From: Ectothiorhodospira shaposhnikovii
GTDB taxonomy: Bacteria > Pseudomonadota > Gammaproteobacteria > Ectothiorhodospirales > Ectothiorhodospiraceae
Assembly: GCF_022227765.1 (NCBI RefSeq)
Contig: NZ_JAJMLZ010000006.1
Location: 214,591-278,590, forward strand
Length of the DNA: 64,000 nt
Reading direction: 5' to 3'
Of the stretch, positions 63,842-64,000 are shown piece after piece. The notes under the pieces were generated by a model that ran no database searches, was not told where the DNA came from, and saw nothing but the letters and a program-made list of their open reading frames with translations. The position numbers were made by a program, and so were the translations under genes. How positions within the stretch are numbered: the stretch's first letter is position 1; each line of letters starts with the position of its first letter.

Positions 63842-64000
63842 GTCGGGTTGTTTTTTTAAGTGCTTGAAAAGATGTTTTTTTTGAAGAAATTTCAAAAAAG
63901 TTTCAAAAAGGGAGTTGACGGGAAAATTGAGGGGCCTATAATGCGCGCTCTCCAACGGCGAGACGGTCTGAACCGAAACGCGGTTGGCAAGATTGAGAGG
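63842..64000 (+). promoter_or_regulatory. Strong rRNA-type promoter with UP-like A/T tracts (operon beyond the window)
   Basis: A perfect TATAAT (63937-63942) and TTGACG (63915-63920) with a 16-base spacer. Immediately upstream (63842-63912) are alternating runs of T and A, characteristic of UP elements and Fis sites. After the -10 comes a GC-rich discriminator (gcgcgctc), which gives stringent control. The remaining sequence to 64000 is the leader. The downstream 16S gene lies outside the window; the rRNA assignment is an inference from promoter structure and tyrS neighbourhood. Confidence 0.75.

Overview
The window is high-G+C bacterial chromosome with tightly packed genes, mostly housekeeping. 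The gene orders are gammaproteobacterial: coaD-ferredoxin-mutM, nudB-yebC-ruvCAB-ybgC-tolQRAB-pal-cpoB-queE-queC, HAD phosphatase / rppH-ptsP, argC-DUF6776-bactofilin-erpA, and anmK / tyrS followed by a ribosomal RNA promoter. A YeeE/YedE sulfur-compound transporter, a TauE/SafE sulfite-exporter-like protein, a two-cluster ferredoxin of the Allochromatium type, rubredoxin next to thiD, and ErpA fit a sulfur-metabolising member of the Chromatiales / Ectothiorhodospiraceae. That placement is inferred from gene content and order; no 16S sequence lies inside the window.

Layout. 0-5 kb: end of a hemolysin-III-like gene, a PA2778/PA2779-type peptidase pair, an MFS transporter, coaD, ferredoxin, mutM. 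5-9 kb: a chorismatase, a small heat-shock protein, rpmB-rpmG, then folB-folK and a pteridine reductase. 9-16 kb: a NDUFAF7-like methyltransferase, cca, a NDUFA9-like reductase, a succinate-semialdehyde dehydrogenase-type enzyme, DedA and a single-POTRA Omp85 protein. 16-27 kb: one long co-directional run for Holliday-junction processing (ruvABC), the Tol-Pal envelope system and queuosine precursor synthesis (queE, queC). 27-33 kb: sulfur transporter, tRNA-Lys, FMN reductase, inositol-phosphatase family enzyme, a two-gene ABC exporter, ybaK, and a PAS-Fis regulator. 33-45 kb: acyl-CoA synthetase, a large CHASE-PAS-GGDEF-EAL signalling protein, an aromatic amino acid decarboxylase-like enzyme, a membrane alpha/beta hydrolase, a UPF0178 protein and a MATE exporter. 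45-50 kb: a minus-strand hemerythrin-DUF2249-polytopic-membrane-protein unit (plus a lipoprotein) behind a palindromic CRP/FNR-family site, facing ubiX, a LON-domain protein and a thioredoxin. 50-64 kb: hemL, thiE-thiD, rubredoxin, rppH-ptsP, TlpA, argC, bactofilin, erpA, anmK, tyrS, and a strong rRNA-type promoter that runs off the right edge.

No phage, insertion sequence, CRISPR array or defence island was seen. The most unusual parts are: the hemerythrin/DUF2249/membrane-protein operon, whose membrane protein shows a threefold-spaced internal motif and whose upstream region has a well-placed TTGAC-N4-GTCAA site; a chorismatase that could supply 4-hydroxybenzoate; a c-di-GMP protein ending in a CZB-like domain without its zinc cysteine; a stand-alone PAS-Fis regulator; and two REP-like loci whose palindromes are each preceded by short degenerate tandem copies.
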